A stretch of 14,409 bases of DNA from an uncultured Selenomonadaceae bacterium. Lineage in GTDB: Bacteria > Bacillota > Negativicutes > Selenomonadales > Selenomonadaceae. Location of the stretch: contig CAJOQC010000144.1 of assembly GCA_905236785.1 (NCBI GenBank), positions 1 to 14,409 on the forward strand, in the 5' to 3' direction. Both the position numbers and the translations under genes were made by a program. The notes beneath the pieces are model-generated. The model saw nothing but the letters and a program-made list of their open reading frames with translations. It made no database searches and was not told where the DNA came from. This document shows, one piece after another, positions 12,925-14,409 of the stretch (position 1 is its first letter; each line of letters opens with the position of its first letter).

Positions 12925-14382
12925 TCACCTGAAATTTATGGCATCAAGCTCCCAAATGCGGCCGCTGACGCTCTCCATGGGCGCGTCGGCGGAAAGGGAC
13001 ATCTCCGGCAGTATGTTCTTTTCGGGGAACACGAAGAAACTTGCCGCTTCTTCGCCATGTTGCATGAACATTTCGATGGCTGTCCTGTCCACGAATATAT
13101 GCAAGGACAAAAGTTTGTCGGCAAAGAGTTTCACCCTGCGAACGCCGCGCCCCCCAAGCTTCATGCCCGTGCGGTCGATTGTCAAAAGTTGCTCCGAGCG
13201 TTCGTAGCGAATGACGGTTTTTTCAAGGCCGTAGTTCAGCGACAGCTCGATATTATGCGCCTTGCCCATGGCAATATCAAGAAGGATTTCCGCGCCCTCG
13301 CCCAAGGAGGCGGAAACGGTTTGGGTTTCCTGCGCGTCGATGTCAACGGCGCTTTCTTCCATGCGAAGGGCTTTAAGCTCCTTGGCGGGCTTGGAGAAAA
13401 TATGCCCTTGGCGCAAAGTAAGAACCCGGGGCATGGTGAGGGAGAAGAGCCAGCCTTTTTCAGCGGTGGGGTAATCCGCATCATGGTCGGGCATACCCAT
13501 CCAGCCCAAGAGAATATGCCGCCCCTCATGGGCAAAGACCTGCGGCGCGTAAAAATCAAAGCCGCAGTCAAGCTCCTGAAAACGCCCGTGGTAAAGTTCC
13601 ATGCTGTCAAAGGAGGCGTGTCCCGCAAAATAGCCGGACTGATATTCGTTTTGATATTTGTAGTCATGGGCTTCAATGCCTTGGGGGCAGAACATCAGCA
13701 CGTCATACTCCCCAAATTTTAACAGCGCGGGACACTCCCACATATAGCCGAATTTTTTTTCGCTGTCGGTGGTCTTGGTTTTTAATTCTCCCAAGAGTTC
13801 CCATTTGCCTTCCTTTTCGCGGTACACCAAAACGCAACCCCGCTCTTTTTCGGTCTGTGCCCCCAAGACAAAATACTTTTGCCCGTTCCGATAAAAAACA
13901 TAGGGGTCGCGAAAATGCGCCGTAAACCCCGGCGGGTTATGGGGAACGGCGATTTCGTCCTTGCGGATTGCCCCTTCTTTTATCATGTACGTCCCAAAAC
14001 GTTGGGCAGCGGTGCGAACCCCCTGTTCGTCCTTGGCGTTGCAGGTGTAAAAAACCCGCAAGTTACCGTTTTCCGACAGGCCGCAGCCGGAGTAGCACCC
14101 GTCCTTGTCATGTTCGTCGGTGGGGTGCATGGCCAAGGTGGGCATGGCGTAGTTTACAAAGTCCCGTGTCGCCGTATGCCCCCAGCATTTGTTTTTATGC
14201 ACCGTCCCCAATGGGTTCCATTGGAAAAATATATGATACTCGCCGTTGTAATAACAAAGGCCGTTGGGGTCGTTGATAAGCCCAAAGGGCATTTCAATGT
14301 GAAAACGATTGTGCCAACGGTGAGCAAAGGGCATTCCCTCCCGAACCTTGGCATCAATTTCTTTCTTGTCAAATTTTTCCAT
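12925..14382 (-). CDS. scrB: glycoside hydrolase family 32, probable sucrose-6-phosphate hydrolase
   Basis: Cytoplasmic enzyme that splits sucrose-6-phosphate (or a related beta-fructoside) after uptake. The 485-aa product has normal length and no signal peptide. The beta-propeller domain carries all three GH32 acidic residues: Asp38 in NDPNG (nucleophile), Asp159 in FRDP (transition-state stabiliser) and Glu216 in WECP (acid/base). GCYSGC (95-100) replaces the more usual GCFSGS. A C-terminal beta-sandwich begins near residue 345. ATG at 14382 has AAGGAGG (14396-14390) 7 nt upstream. Only 27 bp of upstream DNA are present, so promoter, transporter and regulator genes cannot be judged. The stop codon lies 3 nt from the start of a DUF262-DUF1524 gene, implying one transcript. 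Other fructosidase specificities remain possible. Confidence 0.9.
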   Translation of the reverse strand: MEKFDKKEIDAKVREGMPFAHRWHNRFHIEMPFGLINDPNGLCYYNGEYHIFFQWNPLGTVHKNKCWGHTATRDFVNYAMPTLAMHPTDEHDKDGCYSGCGLSENGNLRVFYTCNAKDEQGVRTAAQRFGTYMIKEGAIRKDEIAVPHNPPGFTAHFRDPYVFYRNGQKYFVLGAQTEKERGCVLVYREKEGKWELLGELKTKTTDSEKKFGYMWECPALLKFGEYDVLMFCPQGIEAHDYKYQNEYQSGYFAGHASFDSMELYHGRFQELDCGFDFYAPQVFAHEGRHILLGWMGMPDHDADYPTAEKGWLFSLTMPRVLTLRQGHIFSKPAKELKALRMEESAVDIDAQETQTVSASLGEGAEILLDIAMGKAHNIELSLNYGLEKTVIRYERSEQLLTIDRTGMKLGGRGVRRVKLFADKLLSLHIFVDRTAIEMFMQHGEEAASFFVFPEKNILPEMSLSADAPMESVSGRIWELDAINFR

Positions 14383-14409
14383 GATGTTTCCTCCTTCACA
14401 TATATTTAT

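Overview
The window looks like chromosome of an anaerobic member of the Bacillota. Strong AGGAGG-type ribosome binding sites, frequent TTG/GTG starts, an rpsF-ssb-rpsR operon, a phenylacetate-CoA ligase/ACT-protein pair and a one-piece tmRNA all fit. A placement in or near the Negativicutes is a guess; nothing here proves it.

Left part (1-2340): a structured GC-rich repeat, then a membrane-anchored polysaccharide deacetylase, then the translation/replication operon rpsF-ssb-rpsR. The operon's extended -10 promoter overlaps the deacetylase stop codon, and the operon ends at a strong bidirectional terminator. An 18-bp repeat occurs both in the ssb-rpsR gap and after the terminator, where it forms a hairpin.

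Middle (2341-8260): an HtrA-type serine protease (probable lipoprotein, minus strand) is divergent from a phenylacetate-CoA ligase that is followed closely by a two-ACT-domain protein. The two promoters lie back to back, with -35 boxes 6 bp apart. Then come a TadG-like pilus-associated protein, a complete single-gene unit for an unknown 68-residue protein, and a small HEHEH metallopeptidase-like protein.

ssrA region (8261-9058): the tmRNA gene (encoded tag ANEDYALAA) is bracketed by two inverted copies of a non-coding, palindromic, MITE-like element of 159 and 119 bp. They share terminal inverted repeats and have 4-bp flanking duplications (TTTA and TTAA). Removing the right copy in silico, with one TTAA, lengthens the neighbouring terminator palindrome from 22-bp to 26-bp perfect arms, which is strong internal evidence for insertion. 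The left copy sits directly upstream of the ssrA -35 box. Its extra 41 bp is itself a palindrome.

Right part (9059-14382, minus strand): a tightly packed three-gene unit. A GH32 sucrose-6-phosphate hydrolase is followed 3 nt later by a DUF262-DUF1524 (GmrSD-like, HNH nuclease) protein. That gene overlaps by 4 nt a second, larger DUF262 protein without a visible HNH motif. The last two look like a two-protein, GmrSD-related modification-dependent restriction or anti-phage module. Its tight attachment to a sugar hydrolase is the most unusual gene arrangement in the window.
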